Positions 40,900 to 49,368 are shown, counted from the first letter of the stretch. The stretch is DNA of 64,000 nucleotides from CAZNGF01 sp964572855 (GCA_964572855.1 CAZNGF010000005.1:11125-75124); one strand, 5' to 3'. The notes: generated from the sequence alone by a model not told the origin. Numbers and translations: made by a program.

Positions 40900-40929
40900 T
40901 TGCAATCAGCCTCGATTTCCTCGTATAAT
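40900..40929 (+). promoter_or_regulatory. Promoter of the PspA-PspAA gene
   Basis: TTGCAA at 40900, an 18-base spacer and consensus TATAAT at 40924-40929. No sigma-54 site is seen, unlike the enterobacterial psp operon. Confidence 0.8.
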
Positions 40930-40958
40930 CGGACCCTACTCTTCTGCAAGGAGTTGTT

Positions 40959-42020
40959 ATGGGTTTGATCAGCCGCTTTCGCAATTTGTTCCGATCCAAA
41001 GCCAACGCCATCCTCGACAAGCTCGAGAATCCGGAAGAACAACTCGAATACATCTACGAACAGTTGATGCAACAGAAAAAGCTCGCCGTTCGCGCCATCC
41101 GCGACGCCACCGCTGATCGCAACCTCATCCGAAACGAGCTTGAAGAACAGAAGAACACCATGCAAAAGGCCCACGACACAGCCAAGGCCTACCGCGCCAA
41201 GGCCATGCAACTCCAGGACGACGGCGCCGGTGAAGACCAGATCTCTCGCTACAACCAAGCCGCCAAACGCAACCTCGAAGACTACCTCAAGCGCCAAAAG
41301 GCCGTTCAGGATCTCGAAGGCCGCCTCGAAAAGGCCAACATCAGCGTCAACACGCTCAAGGAAAAGCAGATCGACCTCGAAACCAAACTCGAAAACCTCC
41401 GCACCCAAAAACAACAGCTCAAGAGCGAATGGCGTATGGCCCAAACCGAAGAACGTATCTCCAGCTCCATCGCCGGCATCGAGAACGATTTCAGCGACAT
41501 GGACCTCACCATGGCCCGTATCGAGGAGAAGATCAAACGAAAAAAAGCCCAGGCCGAAGCCTCGGCCGAGGTCGTCTCCGAGCAACAGCTCGCCGAATCC
41601 TCCGATCCCATCCTGGAGGCCGGGCTCGACGCCGACTCCGCGCTCCAGGAGCTTGACCGCGAGATTCGCGGCGAGCCCGCGCTCACCAACACCGACTACT
41701 TCTTCATCGCCGTCTCCGGCGGCGGCACCTGGGCCCTCCCCGAAAACCAGCGCGTCGACATCGAGGCCGAACTGAACGAAATCGACAACCGCCTCAACGC
41801 CCTCAACGAACAGGACAAACTCTCCCAAGAGGCGTTCAACGAGCTCTACCCCAAGCTCTTTCAACTCATCCGCTCCCGGGGCAAACTCGTCGGACGGGAC
41901 CTCCCCTCCGAGGAACTCGCCGCCGACTACCTCAGCCCGGATATCAAACTGCCCCCCGAGGATCTCGAGTTCGAGGAAGCGCACAACCTCTTCAAGGGCG
42001 AAGGCATCCTCCCCGGCTGA
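40959..42020 (+). CDS. pspA: PspA/IM30 (ESCRT-III-like) protein fused to a PspAA domain
   Basis: 353 residues. Residues 1 to about 230 are a long alpha-helical PspA/IM30 region with the amphipathic start GLISRFRNLFRSKANAILDK and coiled coils (KNTMQKAHDTAKAYRAKAMQ, LEKANISVNTLKEKQIDLET). The last 105 residues match a PspAA domain: IDNRLNALNEQDKLSQEAFN, LFQLIRSRGKLVGRDLP and FEEAHNLFKGEGILPG. Membrane repair under envelope stress is the expected role. AAGGAG precedes the ATG. It is followed after eight bases by a small membrane zinc-ribbon gene. Confidence 0.87.
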   Translation: MGLISRFRNLFRSKANAILDKLENPEEQLEYIYEQLMQQKKLAVRAIRDATADRNLIRNELEEQKNTMQKAHDTAKAYRAKAMQLQDDGAGEDQISRYNQAAKRNLEDYLKRQKAVQDLEGRLEKANISVNTLKEKQIDLETKLENLRTQKQQLKSEWRMAQTEERISSSIAGIENDFSDMDLTMARIEEKIKRKKAQAEASAEVVSEQQLAESSDPILEAGLDADSALQELDREIRGEPALTNTDYFFIAVSGGGTWALPENQRVDIEAELNEIDNRLNALNEQDKLSQEAFNELYPKLFQLIRSRGKLVGRDLPSEELAADYLSPDIKLPPEDLEFEEAHNLFKGEGILPG

Positions 42021-42028
42021 CCGCCGGC

Positions 42029-42376
42029 ATGCGCCTTCTAATCGCCTACCTCGCCCCCGTCTACCTCGCCTTCGCCATCCTCTATCACCCCGACCCTTCC
42101 CAACCCATGCTCAAATTTACCTGGGGCCTCCTCCTGCTCGTCGGCCTGCTCAGCAGCGTCCACTGGTACCAGCCCCGCGCCCAATCCCTCCCGCTCCATT
42201 GCCCCGCCTGCACCGCCCCCAACGCCCCCGAACGCCTCCTCTGCCACCATTGTTACACCGAACTCTACGCCCTCGACCCAAACGGAAACCTCGTGCCCAC
42301 CTCTCCCGATAACGCCCCCAAGCCCACGCCCCAAAACGTTGAGCGTCAAGGTCCGAATTTGTATAATCTGCCCTGA
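42029..42376 (+). CDS. Small membrane protein with a C-terminal zinc ribbon, unknown function
   Basis: 115 residues. There are two hydrophobic segments (LLIAYLAPVYLAFAILY and FTWGLLLLVGLLSSVHW), then a four-cysteine zinc ribbon (LHCPACTAPN and LLCHHCYTELYALD) and a proline-rich tail. No family is recognised. Close spacing after PspA suggests a membrane partner. The promoter of the next gene lies inside its 3' end. Confidence 0.72.
   Translation: MRLLIAYLAPVYLAFAILYHPDPSQPMLKFTWGLLLLVGLLSSVHWYQPRAQSLPLHCPACTAPNAPERLLCHHCYTELYALDPNGNLVPTSPDNAPKPTPQNVERQGPNLYNLP
42339..42367 (+). promoter_or_regulatory. Promoter of the sulfurtransferase-sufU pair
   Basis: TTGAGC at 42339, a 17-base spacer and consensus TATAAT at 42362-42367, 19 bases before the ATG at 42387. 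Confidence 0.8.
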
Positions 42377-42386
42377 GGTGATTCCC

Positions 42387-43232
42387 ATGAGCCAAGCCTA
42401 CGCCCACCCCGACATGCTCGTCGATACAGATTGGGTCGCAAACCGTCTCGATGACCCCAGCGTCCGCCTCGTCGAATCCGACGAGGACTACCTTCTCTAC
42501 GAAACCGGCCACATCCCCGGTAGCGTCAAAATGGACTGGTTCACCGTCCTTCAACACCCCGTTCGACGCGACTTCCTCACCCAGGAACAGTTCGAACAGC
42601 TCTGCTCTTCGGCCGGCATCGCCAACGACACCACCGTCGTCTTCTACGGCGACAAGAGCAACTGGTTCGCCTGCTACGCCCTCTGGCTCTTCCAGTACTA
42701 CGGCCACCCGCGCTGCAGAATCATGGACGGGGGACGCCTCAAGTGGGAAAAGGAAAACCGCCCCATGACCAAAGACCTCCCCTCCCACCCCAAGACCGAC
42801 TACAAAGCCCAAGACGCCAACGAGGCCATTCGTGCCTACCGAGACCACGTTTTCAGCCAAGTCGATCGCAAACTCCCCCTGATCGACGTCCGCTCCCCCA
42901 AGGAGTTCACCGGCGAGCTCCTCCACATGCCCGGCTACCCCCAGGAGGGTGCCCAGCGCGGCGGCCACATTCCCGGCGCCGTCAACATCCCCTGGGCCCA
43001 GGCCACCAACGAGCAGGACGGCACGTTCAAATCAGCCGACGAACTCCGCAATCTCTACGCCGAACACGGCATTACCCCGGACCAGGAGGTCATTGCCTAC
43101 TGCCGCATCGGCGAGCGCAGCTCGCACACTTGGTTCGCCCTTACCTACCTTCTCGGGTACGACAACGTCAAGAACTACGACGGGTCCTGGACCGAGTGGG
43201 GAAACCTCGTCGGCGCCCCCATCGAAAAGTAA
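42387..43232 (+). CDS. Thiosulfate/3-mercaptopyruvate sulfurtransferase (two rhodanese domains)
   Basis: 281 residues. The inactive N-terminal rhodanese domain (YETGHIPGSVKMDW, VVFYGDKSNWFACYALWLF) is followed by the catalytic domain with the active-site cysteine in VIAYCRIGERSSHTWFAL near residue 238. The CRIGER loop favours thiosulfate. GAGGTG precedes the ATG at 42387. It lies 18 bases before sufU, so it may supply sulfur to cluster assembly. Confidence 0.92.
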   Translation: MSQAYAHPDMLVDTDWVANRLDDPSVRLVESDEDYLLYETGHIPGSVKMDWFTVLQHPVRRDFLTQEQFEQLCSSAGIANDTTVVFYGDKSNWFACYALWLFQYYGHPRCRIMDGGRLKWEKENRPMTKDLPSHPKTDYKAQDANEAIRAYRDHVFSQVDRKLPLIDVRSPKEFTGELLHMPGYPQEGAQRGGHIPGAVNIPWAQATNEQDGTFKSADELRNLYAEHGITPDQEVIAYCRIGERSSHTWFALTYLLGYDNVKNYDGSWTEWGNLVGAPIEK

Positions 43233-43250
43233 CCGCCAGGGGAGGCAAGC

Positions 43251-43643
43251 TTGGATCGCCAAACCCAAATCGAATTCCTCTTGGATCACTACGAGAGCCC
43301 GCGCAATTACGGCGAGTTACCCGACGGCGACGTCCACGTCGAGGGTGGCAACCCAGGCTGCGGCGACCTCATCACCATCTACCTCAAAATCGAAGCGGAC
43401 CGCCTTACCAGCGTCTCCTTCGTCGGCGAGGGTTGCACCATCAGCCAGGCCTCCGCCTCCATCCTCACCGAAATGGCTCAGGGCAAAACGCTTGAGGAAC
43501 TGCAGGAGATGGACCACCACGAGCTTATAACGGTGTTGGGCGAAGAGGTCGTCAACACGCGCCCGCGCTGCGCCACGCTCAGCCTCGACGTGCTCAAGGC
43601 CGCGCTCAAGGAATATCGGCGCAAGCAGATTCAGGGAACCTGA
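43251..43643 (+). CDS. sufU: SufU-type Fe-S scaffold or sulfur acceptor
   Basis: 130 residues with the three IscU/SufU cysteines in GGNPGCGDLITIYLK, FVGEGCTISQASASIL and TRPRCATLSLDVLKAAL. SufU accepts sulfur from SufS in many Gram-positive-type bacteria. The start is TTG at 43251 with GGGGAGG six bases upstream. No sufBCDS genes are in the window. Confidence 0.9.
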   Translation: MDRQTQIEFLLDHYESPRNYGELPDGDVHVEGGNPGCGDLITIYLKIEADRLTSVSFVGEGCTISQASASILTEMAQGKTLEELQEMDHHELITVLGEEVVNTRPRCATLSLDVLKAALKEYRRKQIQGT

Positions 43644-43650
43644 CGCGCAC

Positions 43651-44082
43651 CTACTCGCTCAGCGACTCGTGCGTCTTGCTCAATCGCCGCGCCAGTTCCC
43701 CCATCATCTTAAGCGCCATCTCGGGATGCGTCTTCACCAGGCTCCGCAGATCCCAACGCGTGATCATCAAACACCGCGTCTCCGCGGTCGCCACCACGTC
43801 GGCCGACCGCGGCGTTTCCTTGTCCAACAGCAGCGCCATCTCCCCGAAGAACTGACCGCTCCCCAGCTTCGCCAGCGTCCGTTCGCCCTTGCGCACCTCG
43901 ACCGCCCCCGCCAGGATCAGGTAAAACCCTATCCCGCCCACGTCGCCCTCGGTGACGATCTTCTGCCCTGCCGCAAAGGTCCGCTCCACCGCCGTCTCGG
44001 TCACCGACGCCAGCTCGTCTCCGCTGAACTGCGAGAACAGCGGCGCTTCCTTCAACAGCTTCTTCGTTTCGCTCTCTGCCAT
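43651..44082 (-). CDS. Cyclic nucleotide-binding domain protein
   Basis: 143 residues forming one cNMP-binding beta-roll: LFSQFSGDELASVTETAVER, AAGQKIVTEGDVGGIGFYLI, LGSGQFFGEMALLLDKETPR (the phosphate-binding cassette) and ADVVATAETRCLMITRWDLR. It lacks a DNA-binding domain, so it is a stand-alone sensor and not a CRP-type regulator. AAGGAG lies eight bases before the ATG. Convergent with sufU. Confidence 0.87.
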   Translation of the reverse strand: MAESETKKLLKEAPLFSQFSGDELASVTETAVERTFAAGQKIVTEGDVGGIGFYLILAGAVEVRKGERTLAKLGSGQFFGEMALLLDKETPRSADVVATAETRCLMITRWDLRSLVKTHPEMALKMMGELARRLSKTHESLSE

Positions 44083-44114
44083 CGAAAACACTCCTTTCCC
44101 CTCGGACTCCGCAC

Positions 44115-44143
44115 ACTATATCAAAACCTAACCGGGCACCCAA
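44115..44143 (-). promoter_or_regulatory. Promoter of the cyclic nucleotide-binding gene
   Basis: TTGGGT (44143-44138), a 17-base spacer and TATAGT (44120-44115). Confidence 0.65.
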
Positions 44144-44147
44144 ACCG

Positions 44148-44582
44148 TCATTCATCCTTACGTTCCGGCTTCTTCCTCAACGCCTTGCGCGCGCCGCGTG
44201 CGCGCTTTCGCTTCAGCCGGCGCTCGTTCGCCCCCCTCGGCGCCCGCGTCCGCTTGCGCCGCTTGGGCTGCTTCAACGCCCCCGCAACCAAAACCCGAAA
44301 CCGCTCGACCGCCAACGCGCGGTTCTGCGCTTGACTCCGTTCCGAGTCGGCCGACAGTTGGAGCACGCCCTCCCGGTCCACCCGGTTCGCAAGCCGTTCC
44401 AACAGCCTGCGCCGCTGCGCCTCATCCAGGCTCGGCGATCGCGCAATGTCGAACCGTAGCGTCACCCGCGTCTCGCTCCGGTTCGCGTGTTGCCCGCCAG
44501 GCCCGCTGCTGCGGCTGAAGCTGAAATCCAACTCCTCGTGAGGGATGCCGACTCCCCCACCCACGTCGACCGGGTCTCCCAT
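44148..44582 (-). CDS. arfB: Alternative ribosome-rescue factor, ArfB/YaeJ type
   Basis: 144 residues. The peptidyl-hydrolase GGQ motif lies in SRSSGPGGQHANRSETRVTL, and the basic tail (KQPKRRKRTRAPRG, RRLKRKRARGARKALRKK) is the one that enters the empty mRNA channel. It hydrolyses peptidyl-tRNA on stalled ribosomes. The start is uncertain: the ATG at 44582 has no ribosome site, but a -10-like TAAGAT lies seven bases upstream, so the mRNA may be leaderless; a TTG at 44600 is the alternative. Confidence 0.88.
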   Translation of the reverse strand: MGDPVDVGGGVGIPHEELDFSFSRSSGPGGQHANRSETRVTLRFDIARSPSLDEAQRRRLLERLANRVDREGVLQLSADSERSQAQNRALAVERFRVLVAGALKQPKRRKRTRAPRGANERRLKRKRARGARKALRKKPERKDE

Positions 44583-44676
44583 CCTCACGATCTTAAGCAA
44601 GAGCGCAGCGCCGTGCAGCGTCTCAGGGGCGCGAATAAACGGAAGTCAGCAACCATCGCCGATACACGGGGGTAAA

Positions 44677-44698
44677 CGGGCGGAGGACACCCCGCCCG
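44677..44698 (-). terminator. Terminator of the envelope gene pair
   Basis: Seven-base GC arms (44677-44683 and 44692-44698) with an eight-base loop, followed on the minus strand by TTTA, 17 bases after the stop at 44715. Confidence 0.55.
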
Positions 44699-44714
44699 CT
44701 GCAGGCCTCTCAGC

Positions 44715-45584
44715 TCATTGCACCTTGGCTATCGCGATGCACACGTCGCTCACGCTGTTGGGGTCCTGGTACGTCGCCACCACCGTGTCGTTGTCCAACA
44801 CGGACAATTCCCCGTTGTTGATCACCGGGAAGCGCGACGTCAGTAGGGTGCCGCCCGGCGGTCCTTCGAACACGCCCGTGTTCACCCCCGTCTCCAGCAT
44901 CCAGAAGATCACCTCGATGTCCCCCGACGCCCCGCCCTGAAACGACGCCACCCGGAACAGTCGGTCCTGCCGGTCGCTCGAGAAGTTGTTGTCCTCGTCC
45001 ACCACGCGGAAGAACACCTGCCGCCCGATGCGCACCGACGTCGTCGGCGCCCCGTTCCCGTCGATGATCGTGCACTTGTCCCCGCCCGGCCCCACGCCGC
45101 CCCCGCTGCTGGCCACGCTTACCTGGCCCGTCAGCGTGTTGCTGCGCTGGTTCGCGCCGTCCAGCAGCGTCACGTTGAAGCTAACCGTCCCGCTCACGCC
45201 CTGCGGCACGTTCAGCGTCCGCGTCATGGTCACGCTGCCCTTGCGCCCCCAGCTCGACTGGTCCGGCATCACCGCGCCCGACACCCGCGCGGGGGCGGTG
45301 TCCACGTCGAAGTTGCCCGACCCGCTCGCCTGCACCTCGATCTGCGCCGAGTTCGGTCCCACGTCGGCGTTCAGGTCTTCGTATTCGAACGAAAACGTGA
45401 TCGCGCTCGTGCTGCCGGCCTGCAGTTGGCTCGGCGACACGTTCAGGTTCGAAATCCTCGGGGCCACCGAATTCGGCGTCGGCGCCTCCGGAACCAGCTC
45501 CACCAGCGGGGACAGAACGTACTTACACCCCGCCAGCCCCAACACCAACGCGCACAGTCCCAATGCCAACGTCGTTCGTCCCAT
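44715..45584 (-). CDS. Lipoprotein of unknown function
   Basis: 289 residues. The signal peptide ends in a lipobox (LALGLCALVLGLAGC). The mature part has beta-sandwich character (RISNLNVSPSQLQAGSTSAI, FSFEYEDLNADVGPNSAQIE) and a second half with NTGVFEGPPGGTLLTSRFPV and NNGELSVLDNDTVVATYQDP, a pattern common in large surface proteins. No family is assigned. It begins three bases after the next listed gene in the same direction, so the two are cotranscribed. Confidence 0.68.
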   Translation of the reverse strand: MGRTTLALGLCALVLGLAGCKYVLSPLVELVPEAPTPNSVAPRISNLNVSPSQLQAGSTSAITFSFEYEDLNADVGPNSAQIEVQASGSGNFDVDTAPARVSGAVMPDQSSWGRKGSVTMTRTLNVPQGVSGTVSFNVTLLDGANQRSNTLTGQVSVASSGGGVGPGGDKCTIIDGNGAPTTSVRIGRQVFFRVVDEDNNFSSDRQDRLFRVASFQGGASGDIEVIFWMLETGVNTGVFEGPPGGTLLTSRFPVINNGELSVLDNDTVVATYQDPNSVSDVCIAIAKVQ

Positions 45585-45586
45585 GC

Positions 45587-46912
45587 CTAACCTCCCAGTG
45601 CAATCCCCACGCCAAACGTCACCATCGCCATCCCCAGGTCGTATCCGACCACCGCTCCTACCAGCGGGATGCTCTCGCTAAAGCGCGTCGACCCCGCCAC
45701 CGGAAACGGCAGGTCGTACTGCCCCGATAGCATCAGCAGCCCACCGGACACCCCGGCATACAGCGGCCCCGAGATGCGATACAAACCGGCGGCCTCGATC
45801 AGGATCGCCGACACCTCGGCGCTGATCGGCTCGCCGCTCGGCAGCGTGAGCTCCAACTCGCCGGAGCCCATCCCTGCCGTCAGCATCCCGCGCACTTCCG
45901 GGGTGATCGCAAACCCCGCCGACCCCTGGAACAGCGGCACCGGGTCCAGATAGGACACCCCCCCCGACACGAAAAAACCGCCCCCGGCGCCACTCGGCAT
46001 CGGCACGCCCACCGTCGGCGTCGCACCGGACACGGCACGCCCTGCCTCCGTGCCACCCGCCGGCTCGCTGGGCGGAGCCGGCGTCAACAACTGCAAGTCC
46101 GTCAGCGGGTTGGCCAGCCACAGTTGACAAGCCACCTCGCCCGCCGGGTCGAAGCGCCCCGTCACCTCGTAACGCGCCCCCGCCTCGACGCTCAAGTTCG
46201 CCGCGGGCATCGACACCTGCGCGCACGGAACGTTTCCTTCCAGCGCACGGTCCACCAGTAGGTACGCCGTCCCGTCGCGGATCGTGCTCACCGTCACCTC
46301 AAGCCGCACGGAGCGGACCGGTTCAGGCTGCACCCGCTCTTCCGCCGGTTCCTCGGGCACCGCTTCGACTTGAGTTTCCGGCTCGGGCTCCGGTTCCGGG
46401 CGCGGAAGCGTTCTGAGCGTGTGCGTCGCCTCGTCCAGCACCACCCGGCAAAATCCATCCGCTTCCACATACGCGCCCGTGATCTCCAAACGATCTTCGG
46501 CCTCCCAGGCCAGCGACATCCCGTCGCTCTCGAGCGCCAGCAGCAACCCCTCCGACCGGCACGGCGTCGGCCCCGCACTCACCGACTCCACCGCCACGTA
46601 GTGCTGCCCCTCCTCCACGGCCGGGCGCAAATATCTGGCCACCAAGCGGATCGACTCGCGTGCCGGCGGCGGATCGCTCTCCTCGGCCTCGCGGGTTGCG
46701 GCATCCGCCGCCTCGGGCTCGGCGCTGGCCTCACCTTCCTCGGCACCGGTCCCGGCGTTCGCGTTGGCTGCGTCCTCTCCCGTACTCCCCGTTTGGGGCG
46801 CGGGGGACGGCGTCGGCGCGTTCTGCGTCTGGCTGACCATGAACACCACGGCCACGATCAACACCACGCCGGCCAACCCGCCCAATCCCCAGATCAACGT
46901 CTTGCTGTTCAT
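45587..46912 (-). CDS. Membrane-anchored extracytoplasmic protein of unknown function
   Basis: 441 residues. One N-terminal membrane segment (LIWGLGGLAGVVLIVAVVFM) is followed by an acidic Ala/Glu/Pro-rich linker. Two related beta domains (RLVARYLRPAVEEGQHYVAV and RLEVTVSTIRDGTAYLLVDR) are separated by a PEPEPEPE stretch. The C-terminal 130 residues are glycine-rich and barrel-like (FFVSGGVSYLDPVPLFQGSA, ending AMVTFGVGIALGG). ATG at 46912 with AAGGAGG upstream. No family recognised. Confidence 0.65.
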   Translation of the reverse strand: MNSKTLIWGLGGLAGVVLIVAVVFMVSQTQNAPTPSPAPQTGSTGEDAANANAGTGAEEGEASAEPEAADAATREAEESDPPPARESIRLVARYLRPAVEEGQHYVAVESVSAGPTPCRSEGLLLALESDGMSLAWEAEDRLEITGAYVEADGFCRVVLDEATHTLRTLPRPEPEPEPETQVEAVPEEPAEERVQPEPVRSVRLEVTVSTIRDGTAYLLVDRALEGNVPCAQVSMPAANLSVEAGARYEVTGRFDPAGEVACQLWLANPLTDLQLLTPAPPSEPAGGTEAGRAVSGATPTVGVPMPSGAGGGFFVSGGVSYLDPVPLFQGSAGFAITPEVRGMLTAGMGSGELELTLPSGEPISAEVSAILIEAAGLYRISGPLYAGVSGGLLMLSGQYDLPFPVAGSTRFSESIPLVGAVVGYDLGMAMVTFGVGIALGG

Positions 46913-47014
46913 CACTCCTCCTTAACCGCCCGCGTCGCGAGCCAAGACAGGCGCCACGCGTTCCCTTAGGCGGGCCCGCTTCGCCGAACGGCGGTGCTCT
47001 ACCTGCCGCCAACG

Positions 47015-47020
47015 ATTATA
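47015..47020 (-). promoter_or_regulatory. -10 box of the envelope gene pair
   Basis: TATAAT on the minus strand, about 100 bases before the ATG at 46912; no clear -35 is visible. Confidence 0.5.
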
Positions 47021-47073
47021 ACACGTCGCCCTCCGGGCCGAGAACCGCCCGGGCGGGGTGGACGGGCATCGCC

Positions 47074-47101
47074 TTGAAAAGCCCCCCCAAATCCATACAA
47101 T
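47074..47101 (+). promoter_or_regulatory. Promoter of rplY-pth
   Basis: TTGAAA at 47074, a 16-base spacer and TACAAT at 47096-47101. Confidence 0.65.
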
Positions 47102-47153
47102 TCGGGGACAATCTCGATCGTTCCGGTCTGAAAACAACCACTGTGGAGGCGCT

Positions 47154-47813
47154 ATGGCAATTCGAATCATGGCCGCAGCCCGCACCGAGAAGAACCCCCG
47201 CGCGCTGAGGCGGCAAGGGTTCATCCCCGGTGTGGTCTACGGGGCCGACCTGCACCACCCGATCAAGGTGTCCCTCAAGGAGCTCACCCGCGCGCTCGGC
47301 AAGGCCACCCGCAGCTCGCGTTTCACCCTCGCCCTCGACGGCGACACCTACGACACCTTCCTGCGCGAGATCCAGTACCACCCCATGAACGACTCCGTCC
47401 TGCATATCGACTTCTACCGTCCCCGCTCGGACCAGACCATCGACATGGACGTGCCCATCCTGCTCCACGGCTCGCCCGTCGGCCTCAAGAAGGGCGGTAC
47501 GCTTTCCCAAATTCGCACCGTCCTTCCCGTCAAGGGGCTTATGGACAACATTCCCGAGTCCATTGAGGTCGACATCTCTGATATGGAAGTGGGCAGCGTG
47601 CTGCGCGTGGGTGACCTCGACCTTACCGGCGTGTCCGTGCTCATCCCGCTCGACAGCACCATCGCCTTCGTAAAGGTCCCGCGCCGCATCGAGGTCCTCA
47701 TCCCCGAGCTGGCCGAAGGCGAGGAGGCCGCCGAGGAAGCGGCAGAGGAGGCCGCCGAGGAAGCCGCGGCCGAGGGCGCGGCCGAGGCCGAAGCGCAGGA
47801 AGACGAGGGCTAA
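47154..47813 (+). CDS. rplY: 50S ribosomal protein L25, long (CTC) form
   Basis: 219 residues. The 5S rRNA-binding domain (TEKNPRALRRQGFIPGVVYG) is followed by the CTC-type beta domain (LLHGSPVGLKKGGTLSQIRT, IPESIEVDISDMEVGSVLRV) and an Ala/Glu-rich acidic tail of about 30 residues. The ATG at 47154 follows a GGAGG site; an ATG five codons later is possible. The rplY-pth pair is a conserved arrangement. Confidence 0.94.
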   Translation: MAIRIMAAARTEKNPRALRRQGFIPGVVYGADLHHPIKVSLKELTRALGKATRSSRFTLALDGDTYDTFLREIQYHPMNDSVLHIDFYRPRSDQTIDMDVPILLHGSPVGLKKGGTLSQIRTVLPVKGLMDNIPESIEVDISDMEVGSVLRVGDLDLTGVSVLIPLDSTIAFVKVPRRIEVLIPELAEGEEAAEEAAEEAAEEAAAEGAAEAEAQEDEG

Positions 47814-47832
47814 GCCGGCCGGTCCCCATCCC

Positions 47833-48390
47833 ATGGCCACGAAAGCGGTCTTCGGGCTCGGCAACCCCGGAGACCGCTATGCCGACACGCGCCACAACCT
47901 GGGCGCCCACGCCGTGCGCGCCCACCTCGACGCGCGCAAATCGCTTCCGAGACCCAGGGAAGAGGGCTTTTGCCTCGTCTATCCGTTCCGCGACCACATC
48001 GTCGCCTTCCCAAACACCTACATGAACCTGAGCGGCGCCGCCGTCGCCGAGCTCGTCCGCGCCCGCGGACTCGCGCCGTCCGACTGTCTCGTCGCCCACG
48101 ACGACGTCGACCTCCCGCTCGGCGCGCTTCGGCTCCGACCCGGCGGCGGAGACGGCGGCCACAACGGCGTCGCCTCCGTCATCGAACACCTGGGGACCCG
48201 CGACTTCCCGCGCCTTCGCCTTGGCATCGGACACGCCTTCCCCCCGGGAGGCATGGTCGACTACGTCCTGGGCCGCTTCACCGCCGAGGAGCAAGCGCAC
48301 TTGGCCGAGCTCCTGGAGCACGCCGCTGGCGCCATCCGCTGCTTCGTCAGGCAAGGGATTCAGACCGCCATGAACCGCTTCAACGGCTGA
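47833..48390 (+). CDS. pth: Peptidyl-tRNA hydrolase
   Basis: 185 residues. The catalytic histidine lies in DTRHNLGAHAV, and the other family motifs are PNTYMNLSGAAVAEL, VAHDDVDLPLGALRLRPGGG and GGHNGVASVIEHLGTRDFPR. It recycles peptidyl-tRNAs released from ribosomes. It starts 20 bases after rplY. Confidence 0.96.
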   Translation: MATKAVFGLGNPGDRYADTRHNLGAHAVRAHLDARKSLPRPREEGFCLVYPFRDHIVAFPNTYMNLSGAAVAELVRARGLAPSDCLVAHDDVDLPLGALRLRPGGGDGGHNGVASVIEHLGTRDFPRLRLGIGHAFPPGGMVDYVLGRFTAEEQAHLAELLEHAAGAIRCFVRQGIQTAMNRFNG

Positions 48391-48416
48391 GGCGTCGCAT
48401 CCGTTGGCGCGCCCGT

Positions 48417-48422
48417 TATAAT
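48417..48422 (+). promoter_or_regulatory. -10 box of the M48 protease gene
   Basis: Consensus TATAAT 31 bases before the ATG at 48454; the -35 is weak (TCGCAT at 48395). Confidence 0.55.
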
Positions 48423-48453
48423 CGCTCCAAAGCCCGCGCTCAGGAGGTGCTCT

Positions 48454-49326
48454 ATGCCGCACGACCACGACGACTTCTCTCCGCCAGGCGAACTGAAGCG
48501 CTTCCCGGGACTGGAGCCGGACGACTTCATCCACCCGCTCGACCGCGACGCGCTCGAAAACCTCAAGAAAGTCCCCGTGCTCGACCAGGTCGTGCGCTTC
48601 ATCAACCGCGAGGCGCTCGAACGTTACCTCTACCTGGCCTACGTCTCCTCCAGCGTCCGCGTCAACCGCCGCATGCTGCCCACACTCTACGAGAAGTTCC
48701 GCTGGGCCATGGACATTCTCGACCTCGACGCCGACCTCGAACGAAGCGGCCACCCCGAGCCCGAGCTCTACGTCACCCAGAGCCCCTTCCCCAACGCCGT
48801 CACCGCCGGCACCGACCAGACCTTCATCGTGCTCAACTCGGGCATGATCGACGGCTACGACGAGCGGGAATGGCTCTACGTCATCGGCCACGAGCTCGGC
48901 CACGTCAAGGCCGGCCACGTCCTCTACCAGACCGTCGCCCGCCTCGTCCTTTGGGGACTGGAACAGTTCCGGATCCCCGGCGCCAACCTGCTGGTCATCC
49001 CGCTGCTGGAGTGGGTCCGCAAGGCCGAGCTCACCGCCGACCGCGCCGCCGCGCTCTGCGTCCAGGACGAGCGGCTCTGCCAGTCCATCCACATGAAGCT
49101 CGCCGGCGGCACCCGAAGCCTCGGCGGCGAGCTCGACCTCGACGAGTTCATCCGCCAGGTCGACCGCTACGACGAGCGCAGCGAGCACGTCGCCGACCTG
49201 TTCTCCAAGCTTGTCCTGACCGTGTTCCGCACCCACCCGTTCCCCGTCTTCCGCGCCAAGGAGCTGCGGGAATGGATGAACGGCTTCGACTACGAGCGCC
49301 TCCTCAAGCGCGGGCGCGAACCCTAG
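48454..49326 (+). CDS. M48-family zinc metalloprotease
   Basis: 290 residues. The zinc motif is in YVIGHELGHVKAGHVLYQ near residue 150, and the third ligand is probably the glutamate in VRKAELTADRAAAL near 192. Preceding NAVTAGTDQTFIVLNSG is the usual lead-in strand. The protein lacks the multiple membrane segments of HtpX. GGAGG precedes the ATG. Quality control of envelope or damaged proteins is the general role. Confidence 0.9.
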   Translation: MPHDHDDFSPPGELKRFPGLEPDDFIHPLDRDALENLKKVPVLDQVVRFINREALERYLYLAYVSSSVRVNRRMLPTLYEKFRWAMDILDLDADLERSGHPEPELYVTQSPFPNAVTAGTDQTFIVLNSGMIDGYDEREWLYVIGHELGHVKAGHVLYQTVARLVLWGLEQFRIPGANLLVIPLLEWVRKAELTADRAAALCVQDERLCQSIHMKLAGGTRSLGGELDLDEFIRQVDRYDERSEHVADLFSKLVLTVFRTHPFPVFRAKELREWMNGFDYERLLKRGREP

Positions 49327-49368
49327 CCCAAGCCGTACGCGCGAAAACCCCCTTAATAACGGATTTCC

